From Caenorhabditis elegans (taxonomy: Eukaryota; Nematoda; Chromadorea; Rhabditida; Rhabditidae): a DNA stretch of 64,000 nucleotides. The DNA lies in NCBI RefSeq assembly GCF_000002985.6, contig NC_003283.11:3472001-3536000 (forward strand). The letters run 5' to 3'. Every line of letters begins with the position of its first letter. The stretch's first letter is position 1. The notes below the pieces were generated by a model. That model saw nothing but the letters and a program-made list of their open reading frames with translations, did no database searches and was not told where the DNA came from. The position numbers were made by a program, and so were the translations under genes. Below are positions 54,458 through 64,000 of the stretch, in pieces.

Positions 54458-54655
54458 ATGGCGTTTTATGAATATTCAAGCCCATTTGCTAAGATATGCT
54501 TTTCTGTGGGACTCCTCACAAACGTATTCCTACTGTACATGACATTGTTTCACATCAAAAAAATAAAAGGCACCTATAAAATTATGGTGGTCTTGTTTTC
54601 GATGCTAGGTATATTTTTCGCTAGCACCGAAGTTTATTGTATTATAAAAAATATC
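54458..54655 (+). pseudogene. Fragment of a str/srj/srd-type receptor (TM1-2)
   Basis: MAFYEYSSPFAKICFSVGLL starts a plausible TM1, followed by NVFLLYMTLFHIKKIKGTYK and IMVVLFSMLGIFFASTEVYC as TM2. The G-T-Y-K link between helices is typical of the STR superfamily. After about 65 codons the frame runs directly into a GCGGCAA-type repeat, and no later exons follow before the complete gene at 55182. It is a transposon-truncated relic. Confidence 0.65.
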
Positions 54656-54663
54656 TCTCAACA

Positions 54664-54857
54664 TTTCCGGCAAATCTGATATCCGGCAAACGGCAAATCG
54701 GCAATTTGCCGAAAATGAAAATTTCCAGCAAATCGGCAAACCGGCACATTGCCGGAATTACAAATTTCCGGCAAATTGGCAAATCGGCAAACTGCCGATT
54801 TACAGAATTTGTCGACAAAAAATTTCGGAACGGTAATTGCCGCCCACCCCTTGTTCG
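54664..54857. mobile_element. Truncated GCGGCAA-type MITE
   Basis: Dense CCGGCAAATCGGCAAAC-type motifs ending GTAATTGCCGCCCACCCCTT. The left terminal CAGGG..GGCGGCAA is missing, so the element begins within the receptor fragment and is 5'-truncated. Confidence 0.6.
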
Positions 54858-55181
54858 GCTAATATTCCAAAAAATTCAAAAAAAAATCGAACTTGATGTT
54901 AAACTTATGTTTGCATGGGAACGTAAGTTTTGAAGGAAACAAAAAGTTTAAAAAAAAAACTTTTCGGCAAATTTTTACATCAGCTCATTGAAGTATAGCT
55001 TTTACTAAACCTCACCAAAAATTCTGTTTAGTCACCTTTATTTTTCTTAGCTAGTGACGTTTCTACTCAAATCCTCGTACAATTTTAACTCGATAACAAC
55101 TACATTTTTGCCGGAATTCAGTCCGAACAAGAATTGTTTATAAAATCGGTCAGCTCAAACAAAATGAATCATTGATAAACG

Positions 55182-58100
55182 ATGGAGATCAACGAGAACG
55201 TGTTTCGTGTTTTATCAGCTTGCGCGATTTCCATCAACTTTTTGCTGATAATTTTGATACTCAGAAAGTCTCCGAAATCATTGGGTTCTTATAAATATTT
55301 GATGCTTTATATTAACTTATTCGAGTTTACATATGCAATTTTGTATTGTATAGAAAAACCGGTCAGTCTATAATCTACGAATCGTTTAACTTCTTTTCAA
55401 GGCATTGTTTAGTACTGAACACAGATTGTTCTTTTTTCAATATTTTTTGCACTTAATGTGGGAATTGGTCATTTTTGGTAGCTTGTGATGAACTTTTTAT
55501 ATTAAAACCCCAAAGTTTCATTTTTCCGTCTAAACTATAAGACAATTGAAAAAATGCGCTGGGTTCAGCCTAATTTAGAGTACTGTATCATTTTTTAAAA
55601 GCCATATATTTTCAGGACTTATTCACTAAAGGATCTGCATTTTTTCTCATTGCAAACTTCAAGCAATCTATATTCCCAAAATTAATGGCGTGCTGCTCCG
55701 TTTGTAAGTTACTTTTCACTTTTTGAGTTTTTTTTATTCATATCGGTTTTAGTGTTTTACGGCGGCTTCTACGGAATAACACTGGCGATTCTAGCCCTAC
55801 ACTTTATCTATCGCTTTCTCAGTATTACCAAGTGAGTACGTTATATTGGTGTATACAAAATTGAATATCTATATTTTATAGCAATCGTCATTTGAATTCA
55901 TTCAATTCCTGGAAAATAATATTGTGGTTCATGGGACCCCCGATTAGTGGAATCATTTTCATGCTCACCGGAGCGTTTATCATGAGCTCCAATGGAGATA
56001 GCGATAGGTTTCTGAGGTATGAATAATAGCTACGAATGCATGCTGGAATTACCAAGCGGCCCACCCGCACGGCGAAAAAATTAGCAGCCAACACCGCACG
56101 AGTTCCTCCACACTCATAACTACTAGAAATCACGAGATTGTGAGACGTCGGCCGCGTAATTTAGCAGCCACCACCAAGCGAATCTTTCCACCCACAACTA
56201 TCAGGAAGCACACACCCGTGAGACGTCGGTCGCGGTGTTTAGAAGCCGACACCGCACGAGTTTCTCCACACTCATAACTACTAGAAGTCACTAGAATGTG
56301 AAACGTCGGCCGCGTTATTTAGTGGCCGACACAGTGCGAGTCTCTCCACCCGTACACGGTGTGGAATTTTTAACAAAAATTCAAAAAAAAAAGATGTTCC
56401 AAAATTTAATTTATTCTCACGCGAGAGGCTTGAATTTTGAAACTTCTTCTGTGTGCCTATGATTTGTTTCAGCTCTTTTTCAGCTTTGATTCAGTTTTTA
56501 AGAATACTTTTTTTGGAAGTAAGCAAATTGAGTGTCATTCCTGCGAATTTGTTAAAATAGAATCTAAAATATCTTTGCTCTATTTTAGAAAAACAACGAT
56601 GAAATATTGATCGTACAAATATAATTTTATTTCATAAACAGTCACGAAGGCGAGCAACGGCAAAGTTAACAAGAACAAAAACAAACTGAAAGTTATTCAG
56701 ATGGTCGAAATCAAGTCCGAATGATACATATTTGTACAGGAATTGTAGATAATTGCCTATTTAGTGTTAATAGTTTTAGTCTTCTTCTCCACTTTGTCGA
56801 CGCACTGCTCCGAAAGTATAGGTGCCACGTTTTTCTAAATATACTAGATTTGTAGACAATTGCCGGTTTAGTGTACTGACGAAATTTAAGAAAAAAAGTT
56901 TAGAGGAATTTTCAGCTAGGTCACTTTATCTGGATCAAATCTCTTTTTTTTGGCATTTTCTCAACTTTGTCGGAGCACTGCTCCGGGAGTATGCATGACA
57001 CGTATTTTTAAACATGCTAGAATTGTAGGCAATTGTCGATTTCATATTCTGATAAAGTTTAAAAAATTTAAAGGAATTTCTAGCTAGGTCGCTTTAACTG
57101 GAACAAATCTCCTATTTTTAGGCCTAAACTCAACTTTGTCGACGCACAACACCGCAAATATGAATACCTTGTGTTTTTGAACATACTAGAATTGTAGCCA
57201 ATTGTCGATTTAGTATACTGAAAAAGTTTAAAAGAATTTCCAGCCAGCTCAGTTTTGCCGAAATTGGAACCATATTTTTAGGTGCTTTTTTGAGAAAATT
57301 ATGGTTTTTCTCGAAAACGAAGTCGGCAAGAGGGTATAAAAGTATATTAGAATTGTAGATCTCAATTTGATTAGTGTATTCGTGAAGTTTAAGGAAAAAA
57401 TTTAAGGAAATTTCGAGATATTCAGGTCGAAAGATTGTCATTTTATCAATATTTCATCGTTGTTTTTCTAAAATAGAGCAAAGATATTTTAGATTCTATT
57501 TTTAAAAATTCGCTGGAATGACACTCAATTTGCTTACTTTCAAAAAAATGTTCTTAAAAACTGAATCAAAGCTGAAAAAGAGCTGAAACAAATCATAGGC
57601 ACACAGAAGAAGTTTCAAAATTCAAGCCTCTCGCGTGAGAATAAATTAAATTTTGGAACATCTTTTTTTTTTGAATTTTTGTTAAAAATTCCACACCGTG
57701 CCGTAACTGCCACAAAGCACACACCCTCGAGACGTCTGCTGCATTCATCTAATTTTTCCAGTGAAAATTACCCAACCCTGCTTGGAAATGAAACAAAAAT
57801 TGAAGATTTATATTATGTTGGCCCATTCTTCTGGCCGAAATATAACAACTTTACTACGGATCAATATTTTAATTGGAGAACAGCCGGGGGTGCGATGATT
57901 GTTATGGGATTGATTGTTAGTTTGAAAACAGAGAATCAGCATCAACTAGTATAATTTTCAGAGCCTATCCATTGCTATAATGGTGTATTTTGGAGTAAAA
58001 GGGTACCGAAGCATGAATAAACTTATAGCACAGTCGAATTCGTCACAAAAATTTCGAAGTGTCCAAAAGCAACTATTCAACGCTCTGGTACTTCAGACTT

Positions 58101-58413
58101 TCATTCCTGTACTTTTAATGCACATTCCTGCCTCCGCAATCTATTTTACGATATTTTTTGACAAGTGCACAGAATATCTGGGCAAGATTTTTACGTTGAC
58201 TGTCGCCATGTATCCCACCTTCAATCCACTGCCCACTATTTTTATTGTTAAAAATTATCGGAATGCGTTGAAAGGTTTAAAAGTTGAACGAATTTTTGGG
58301 AGAATATTTTGATTACAGATTCGTTGATATGTGTGGAAGATGCAGTTTTGCGGCGATCAAGAACGGTGCATCCGTCTTCAACGGCGTATTCTGTTAATAC
58401 ACAAGTTTCGTAA
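55182..58413 (+). CDS. Divergent str/srj-type serpentine receptor with nested repeats in an intron
   Basis: Starts MEINENVFRVLSACAISINF, then LILRKSPKSLGSYKYLMLYI. Later exons read DLFTKGSAFFLIANFKQSIF, FYGGFYGITLAILALHFIYR, NSWKIILWFMGPPISGIIFM, SNGDSDRFL, then after a long intron NYPTLLGNETKIEDLYYVG, WRTAGGAMIVMGLI, QKFRSVQKQLFNALVLQTFI, LLMHIPASAIYFTIFFD and TVAMYPTFNPLPTIFIVKNY. The stop follows YSVNTQVS. All joins keep frame with GT-AG borders, so it looks functional despite a 1.7-kb repeat-filled intron (about 56016-57762). It is only moderately similar to the 35.8-47.8 kb str cluster. Confidence 0.82.
56085..57750. repeat. Four tandem copies of an 80-bp unit, the last split by an insertion
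   Basis: The unit is AGCAGCC(A/G)ACACCGCACGAG, TTTCTCCACACTCATAACTA, GAGACGTCGGCCGCGTTATT. Copies start near 56085, 56162, 56241 and 56322. The fourth stops at CTCCACCCGTA (56354) and resumes at CCGTAACTGCCACAAAGCAC (57701), continuing GAGACGTCTGCTGC. Matching flanks show that the element between them was inserted into the repeat. Confidence 0.85.
56355..57700. mobile_element. 1.35-kb element with about 240-bp terminal inverted repeats and 5-bp target-site duplication
   Basis: The left end CACGGTGTGGAATTTTTAAC and right end GTTAAAAATTCCACACCGTG are perfect complements; the similarity extends through GCGAGAGGCTTGAATTTTG to about 56595 and back from about 57445. CCGTA is duplicated on both sides. 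The interior holds four diverged units of about 160-180 bp around ACTAGAATTGTAG(G/C)CAATTG and no coding frame. It is a large non-autonomous DNA transposon. Confidence 0.88.
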
Positions 58414-58702
58414 TTTTTTTCGATTTAAATAAAGCTCACGTCAAATTTTATTAAATTAAAAGTTTTGAACTTTAATGTTGAATGTGGTTTTGTGACACCT
58501 CGCTCAAAAAGCATGCTAATTTCGTACACATTTTTCGAAATCATACACCTCACTAAGAAGAATTTGAACCTATCGTTCCCACCTGACTTGTTAGTCAACT
58601 TCGAGTTGCTCTTTCTGTTCACCTAACTGGAAATGCCGCTTTTCTGTCTACCAAATCAGACAACCCCATCAGCTAATACGACAGAAAGTCAGGTGTCTCA
58701 GA

Positions 58703-60380
58703 ATGTCAGCCATTACTATAACTTGTAATTCTTTATCAATTTTATTTCCCATAATAACGTGCTCGATAAACTGTTATTTAATTTATTCGATTTTTTATTC
58801 GAAGCGCATAACTTGGAAATCTGAATTTTCACTGATTTACACGAGATTTGCAATTGATATTGTCTATACTTTTTTTGGTGAGTTTGACTAAAGTTTCTTT
58901 CTGAAAGATATCATCAAAACTGTGTAGCAAAAACTTCAGGCCTTTGAAATTTTTGAAAATCTATAATTTGTTCGTTCTAAAATTTGAGGAGGCCAAACTG
59001 ACCACTTCAAGGTTTTTTAGCTGAAAAAATATTTCTGAAATATTCCACCATTTCTCTTAAATTTTTAGTCCCCCATAACAAGATCTACTATGTCCTACGT
59101 CAAATATCCGACATATTCGTGATGAAAAATCTGACATTCTACTTGGTTTGGCCTACAATCCCCCTCGGCGCTATCCGAGCGACCCTGGTTCTCCTGATAA
59201 CTCTCGATCGAGTTGTCGCCTCGTTTTTCCCAATCTTCTACCACAACCATCGACGCCGAATCCCGATTCTTGCGGTCATCTCTTGTGTTATTACATTTGG
59301 ACTCTCCGACCATATTGTGCTCTTTGAGTACTGTAAGTACACGGTAGATGTCCCCTTGGCTTGTGATAACTTTAATTGTGTTATTAACCAGTGTTTTTTT
59401 AACTACTGGTCGTTACGAGACCAGGTTCAATATTTTATTATCGGAGTTTTGTCAGTGCTTCTTTGCTTTCGTCTTTTTATCTGGAATAACTATGTGGCGA
59501 TTCATGCGAATCAGGTTTTGTCTAGAGTGAGTTTTTTTCTTTTTTTTTGTTGGAAAATATTTAGTTTGAACTTCCTTTTTCTGGTGTGATGTTTTTCTAA
59601 ACAAAAGTGAGGGTGTAAATGAACTTAGAATAGTTCGAAATATTCAAATAAAAACACTCCAAAAATGTTCAGGGTTTTGAAAATGTTAAGTCAGCGTTTT
59701 GGTTTTTTTGGAGTGAAATTTGTTTGCACCACATAGTAAGATTGGTGCATGTTTCGCAGCACCCGACATTTTTTGGGTCTGCGCCGCACTATGCAGAGGC
59801 GCTGCTTGCGGCATGAGGCTGGCGGAGGTCGCCTAACGGCTGGCGAAGAAGGCTTTCGTACACATGCGTGTGAACGTTTTTTTTTTCAGTTTTTAGTGTG
59901 TTATCTAAGGATACATTTCAAAACTGAACTTCCATATTCAAAACTAAAAAAGTATTTAAAATTGCTCTCCTAACCTAACTTGACGTCATTATTAAACTGT
60001 GAGTAGTCAGATATACTATTTTTGTAATATCACTATTTAATATATGTGATAAAAAGGTACATATGCGCAGTCGGCTAGAAAATCAGCGTCACTCGCCATT
60101 TTTTTTTAAACAAAAACCAAAAACTAACAAAACTAATTCCAATATTTTTTAGGCCACTCGAATTGCACTTCTCGACTCGGTTATCATATTTTCCTTCAGC
60201 ATCATCCCTTCATTTATATTTGAGCTTCTCCCTACACTAAGTTTTGCGTCCGTCGGCCCGTGGACTATAGTTTTTAAACACGCTGGATTTATGATCGAGT
60301 CTTTAATTGTGTGCAGACTATTGTTTAGTGAGAAAGTTGGCAGGTTGGTTAGACGTTCAACAGTTATTACTACATATTAA
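58703..60380 (+). CDS. srbc-like serpentine receptor, plus strand
   Basis: Three exons, 58703-58877, 59069-59526 and 60153-60380, join in frame to 286 residues. It starts MSAITITCNSLSILFPIITC. Exon 2 has FYLVWPTIPLGAIRATLVLL, TLDRVVASFFPIFYHNHRRR, CVINQCFFNYW and LLCFRLFIWNNYVAI. Exon 3 has ATRIALLDSVIIFSFSIIPS and VGPWTIVFKHAGFMIES. These align with srbc blocks (IALLD, VGPYN, CA.NQCF), but it has half as many introns and lacks the FCG.MWP block. The 625-bp last intron contains a GC-rich island at 59745. It is an old, divergent member well separated from the minus-strand cluster. Confidence 0.78.
59745..59880. repeat. GC-rich island in the srbc-like intron
   Basis: GGGTCTGCGCCGCACTATGC, AGAGGCGCTGCTTGCGGC and GGTCGCCTAACGGCTGGCG stand out from AT-rich DNA and can fold (GCCGCA against TGCGGC). 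AACGGCTGG also occurs in the hairpin at 50430, hinting at a shared transposon family. Confidence 0.4.
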
Positions 60381-61025
60381 CGTTTAATAAAGTATACATT
60401 GTTTGATTTTTAGACATTCTGAAGTGATTATTACTTATTGAAAATTTCAACAAAAAAAATTGCCGGTAGAAGACAGTGGACAATTTGAGTAATGAAGTTG
60501 AACTTATTATTATGTATAAAATTTATTTAAAACCTAATTAAAATAATTTTTCAAACTTATGAACATATTTTGTTTTGATATCCTGTACTGATGTTATATG
60601 TACTTTTGTTGATAAGCAAAAGGCTGCATTTTAAAATTTTCAGAGAACATGACTTTCTTTTTTACAGAAAAAAATACTTGCATGGGGCGGATTTCTCCAA
60701 ACATAAAATCACAGGTCGTGTGAATTGCTACTGGAGCACAATAATGTATTGGCGTGACAAAAGTGAACTCTGAAAAAAAATCATATAGCTACTGCGATAT
60801 GCCTCCTTTATTAAATTTTGTAAAGAAACGCAAAAACTTGACGTTGCCATTTTTACACAATAACCGATGCAAAATATGGTGCATCGGCCGGAAAATGTTT
60901 ATAATAGTTTTTTTTTGTAATAACATTTATTTTTCGTTCTTTATTTGAGTTATCGTCCCCTCGTCTCGTTTTCAGTATGTAAAAGTTATTATGATTGTGT
61001 AATTTTGTGAAACAAATAACTTTAA
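60381..61025. other. Intergenic region between convergent genes
   Basis: About 640 bp between the 3' ends of the srbc-like and nuclear receptor genes. It is AT-rich, with short frames only; nothing recognisable. Confidence 0.45.
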
Positions 61026-63235
61026 TTATGATAATGCGTATAATAAAACGATTTCCTCAATTAACGGTACACTGAATTCCTTTGGAAGTTTTAATAAAAG
61101 TGGAGACAAAACATAAATATAGAGATCATTCATAAGCTTTTGTTGTCTGTGAAGTACTCCAAAAATCTCGATCAACTCCACAAATCTTGTTGGGCCATAG
61201 CTGTAGTTTTGTAGGCAGTATTTCAGTAGAATATTTGAATAATGGTGGCGTTCTTTCTCAATGACGAATTGTGCATGTTTTGAAAGATTTGGAACCGCTA
61301 AAAATCAAAGTTTAAAAAATAAATTGCTTATGTAAAAATATGATTACCTGGGTTACAAACAAACAGAATTTTCAACAGCAAAAACTCATTGAATTGAATT
61401 TTGATCCGCTTCATAGGTCCAAACGGCACAGTATGGGCGCAATAATGGGGTTCACTGAAATTTTTCGATAATTTTTTAATTTTAGTTTTTGAAAAAACTT
61501 ACTTCACACCAGGTCTCTGTGTCCCATCCGGCTGGCGCAAATCGTCAAATTTGTTTTTAAGCGTATAGTAAGTCGTATTGAAATTTGCCAATCCTATCAC
61601 CACATGTTTTAATAAGTTAATCTGGTCTTGAAAGCTGAGATCATGGAAGAAGGAAAAAGTTTTGGTGTACTCTACAGCGGTCATTAGATTTGAAAATCGC
61701 CATTGTTTTCTAAAATAATTTTGTTTCGTTCAAATTCGCCGGTGGAGGGAATCGTAAGTGGTGCTAAAATGACCGAAAATCCTAGCAAAACTTTTTCAAA
61801 CTTTTTGTAAAATTTTTATTGACAGTCAAAAAGTGACAATTACTTTTTGCCACTTTTTGAGAGAAAAATTATTTCACTGGTCGATTCCCTACAAGTAGAC
61901 TATGGTTACGAAGTAATTTATTTTGATCGGCGACTTTCAAAAAAGTGGCAAAACTCAGTAATTGTCACTTTTTGACCCTCAAAAAACTATGCCTACCTGT
62001 GTGGTGAAAAACTCTGAATATCCCTATGCACAATCTGATCAGGAAATTCGTAATTTGGACATAATGGCCAATCTGGGAACGTCTGAAAATCACAAAATTC
62101 TAAATTAATTTAGTCTTTTCATTTCAAATGTATATATTCATACCCCAACTTTATCTGACATACTAAGCTTGCTAGGTGACAGTATCAAATCTTTCAATCT
62201 GATATTTGTCCAGTCCGGATTATAAGCACACTTGCTGAATTGTTCGGTTTTTGCTTCCAAGTGACTGAGCACGTCAATTGTTCCTTGAATTTGTTGTTCA
62301 TTGAAATGTACTTGTTTCTCGCCGAGAATGTTCGATCCGTCAATTATCAAAGCTTTTGGATTCATTCCGACTAAAAGGCATCTTTTGAATCTACATGGGC
62401 GGCAGCGGAGCAAAGGAGAGTCTGGAGATGAGATTAGTGAAGCTTTTATCCAATTGGAGAAGCAATTTGTGATATTGGAGGCTAATTTGAAAAATGTTAA
62501 TACATTTTCATGATTAAATGTAGATTTTTGTAAATAGATGTTTTTTTTTTTAATTAATCATATATTGCTAAAATGGTCAAATATGATAGGAAAGCTTTTG
62601 GAAACAATTTTGGTGAAAACTCAGTTTCTAACTGCTTGGAAGTCGCCCGAAAAATGGCTTTTTTCCACGATTTTCTATTTTGTCTACTTGTTCTAATTAT
62701 GAATTTAAAAAATATCATCATCTTCAAGATGCCTTTTCAAAATTAAAATTGGTTAAAACTGTGTAATCGCTACTTGTCATCAGAACGATTTTAAAATAAA
62801 AAAAAAACTAGTCTGTTTGACCACTTTTAGAATTTTAAACATAATTTCCACAATTAAATTCCTCGTTTCAAAAAACTCACTTCGCTTTTCCAAATCATAA
62901 CAATCACCGCTCGTGCTGCATTTAATTTCACCCCTCAACAAGCACATTCGACGGAAAAATGTCTTACACCCCTTGCAAGTTGCCACGTCACAATGATAGC
63001 CATGTGCTGGACGAACACATACCATGCATTTTGAAGGCTTCAGAATTTTTGTCTGAAATAAAAATCTTTATTTGGAAAATTTTTTGTGTTTTTTAATTGG
63101 ATTAAAAATTGTACAAGTGTGAAAATATCGACAAACTTTGTTCGAAAAATCAAATCTTACACTGATTAATTTAATTTCGACATTGTTCTCAGACATCCAA
63201 ACGTTTGAAAAAGTGTTACAATAGACAACTTCCAT
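61026..63235 (-). CDS. Nuclear hormone receptor (nhr family)
   Basis: DNA-binding domain: CMVCVRPAHGYHCDVATCKG, CKTFFRRMCLLRGEIKCSTS and GDCYDLEKR in one exon, then LLRCRPCRFKRCLLVGMNPK in the next, giving both C4 zinc fingers with the P-box CKGCKTFFRR. The ligand domain spans four more exons: FPDWPLCPNYEFPDQIVHRD, KQWRFSNLMTAVEYTKTFSF, LSFQDQINLLKHVVIGLANF, IKIQFNEFLLLKILFVCNP and ERHHYSNILLKYCLQNYSYG. The stop is at 61026-61028. It is one of the large worm-specific HNF4-derived group. The ATG at 63235 gives a 12-residue longer leader than MSENNVEIKL at 63196; either could be used. It is a nuclear transcription factor with unknown ligand and targets. Confidence 0.87.
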
Positions 63236-63848
63236 ATGACGAGTATTATCTTCCAATCTTTGTTGGTATACTCTCTATAACTGGTAGTAATGAAGGTCAC
63301 GTTCATTAGTTTTAGTGAAAGGGGGCAGAGGGGAAGACCACCCCGTCGTCACATGTATATTGATTGTAGTATGAACATGTATGATTGATTTTTAATCGGT
63401 TAATAATATTAAGCGGTGTTGGGGAAACTTTTGAAGATTTTCCTATTTTTGCCAATTTTACAATGTTTGACTTTGATTTTTTTTATAATTCCAAATACCG
63501 TTTTTTTTACTTTGTTCCGAGACCAAGAGTGTCAGTTTTTGGTTTTTTTTTTGAAAATCAAAAGCGAATTTTACAAATAACCAAAAATTTTTGAAGCTCG
63601 TTTTCCGATTTTTCGATTTTTGAAAAACTGAAAAATTCAAAATTTTCAAATTTCAAAATTTTCAATAATTTCCAAAACTTTAATACAAGTCTTCAAAATT
63701 GTCTATAGAATTTTCGTCTTCTACAGTACACTTTGCTACATTTTTCTCGTTTTTTAGTTTTCAAATTTTCTCTGAACCACAATTGGGATATCGAAAATGC
63801 GACGCAAAAGAATTAGATATTGCAAAACTGCTGAAGCGTCCAATACCA
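63236..63848. other. Upstream region of the nuclear receptor
   Basis: Contains GAAAGGGGGCAGAGGGG at about 63317 and then very AT-rich TTTTTGAAAA low-complexity DNA. No gene was seen. Confidence 0.4.
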
Positions 63849-64000
63849 CGTGGTGTCAGGCTGTCTCATCACGGTTTGATCTACAAAAAATGCGGGAATT
63901 TTTTTGCCCGAAAAATGTGACGTCAGCATGTTCTTAACCATGCGAAATCCGTTGAGAACTCTACTTCTCAACTTCCGCATTTTTGTAGATCTACGTAGAT
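63849..64000. repeat. Dispersed TGTGACGTCA repeat, runs off the window
   Basis: ACGTGGTGTCAGGCTGTCTC, ACGGTTTGATCTACAAAAAA, AAAATGTGACGTCAGCATG, CATGCGAAATCCGTTGAGA and a closing TTTTGTAGATCTACGTAGAT. It is the most complete of the three copies in the window. The segments around TTGTAGATCTAC at both ends are inverted, as in a palindromic element. Confidence 0.7.

Noticed and set aside
54637-54933. 98-codon plus-strand frame
   Set aside because: Made of GCGGCAA repeat motifs (KSANRHIAG, RQIGKSANC), a recurrent artefact of this MITE family; similar frames occur at 22495 and 28978.

Overview
This window is nematode nuclear DNA, very probably Caenorhabditis elegans. It is AT-rich, has short introns with GT...TTTTCAG borders, and carries tandem clusters of chemoreceptor families expanded in Caenorhabditis together with nematode repeats and MITEs. 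The lysozyme at 9.5-10.6 kb matches what I remember of lys-7, which would place the window on chromosome V. That placement is recollection, not a search result.

Layout. 0-3.1 kb: a minus-strand O-acyltransferase (oac family). 4.4-20.6 kb: six minus-strand class BC serpentine receptor (srbc) genes, with the lysozyme gene between the second and third; the second carries a 1.2-kb transposon in an intron. 20.5-30 kb: a tandem segmental duplication of about 4.6 kb. Each copy carries one secreted Cys-rich gene (DUF19/T20D4.11-like), and the second copy also keeps a scrap of srbc exon 1. 30.3-31.1 kb: a small secreted helical protein. 31.2-33.7 kb: a UDP-glycosyltransferase. 35.8-47.8 kb: four tandem plus-strand str receptors. 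48.1-50.1 kb: tandem arrays, including a 10-bp-phased run of heat-shock-element pentamers and about 34 copies of an E2F-like GGCGGGAA motif. 50.5-51.5 kb: an srh receptor pseudogene. 51.6-54.2 kb: two tandem NADAR (DUF1768) genes. 54.5-60.4 kb: a receptor fragment, a divergent str gene with nested repeats in one intron, and a plus-strand srbc-like gene. 61.0-63.2 kb: a nuclear hormone receptor.

The genes do not form one pathway. The content is typical of a Caenorhabditis chromosome arm: environmental sensing (11 receptor genes plus relics), defence (lysozyme), detoxification (UGT), ligand-responsive transcription (NHR) and secreted lineage-specific proteins. Gene birth and decay are visible in the tandem copies, relic exons, an srh pseudogene with an in-frame TAG, and an srbc gene whose second intron appears to have become coding.

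The strongest candidate for something not in an ordinary annotation is the 48.1-50.1 kb array. About 29 consecutive decamers fit nnTTCnnGAA with almost no slippage, then come four GGTGAGACCC units, then about 34 units of 32 bp each carrying TTTTGGCGGGAA, then about 13 more heat-shock-type decamers. This looks like a transposon-derived regulatory array for HSF-1 and an E2F/DP-type factor. All exon positions were worked out by hand from splice consensus and reading frame.
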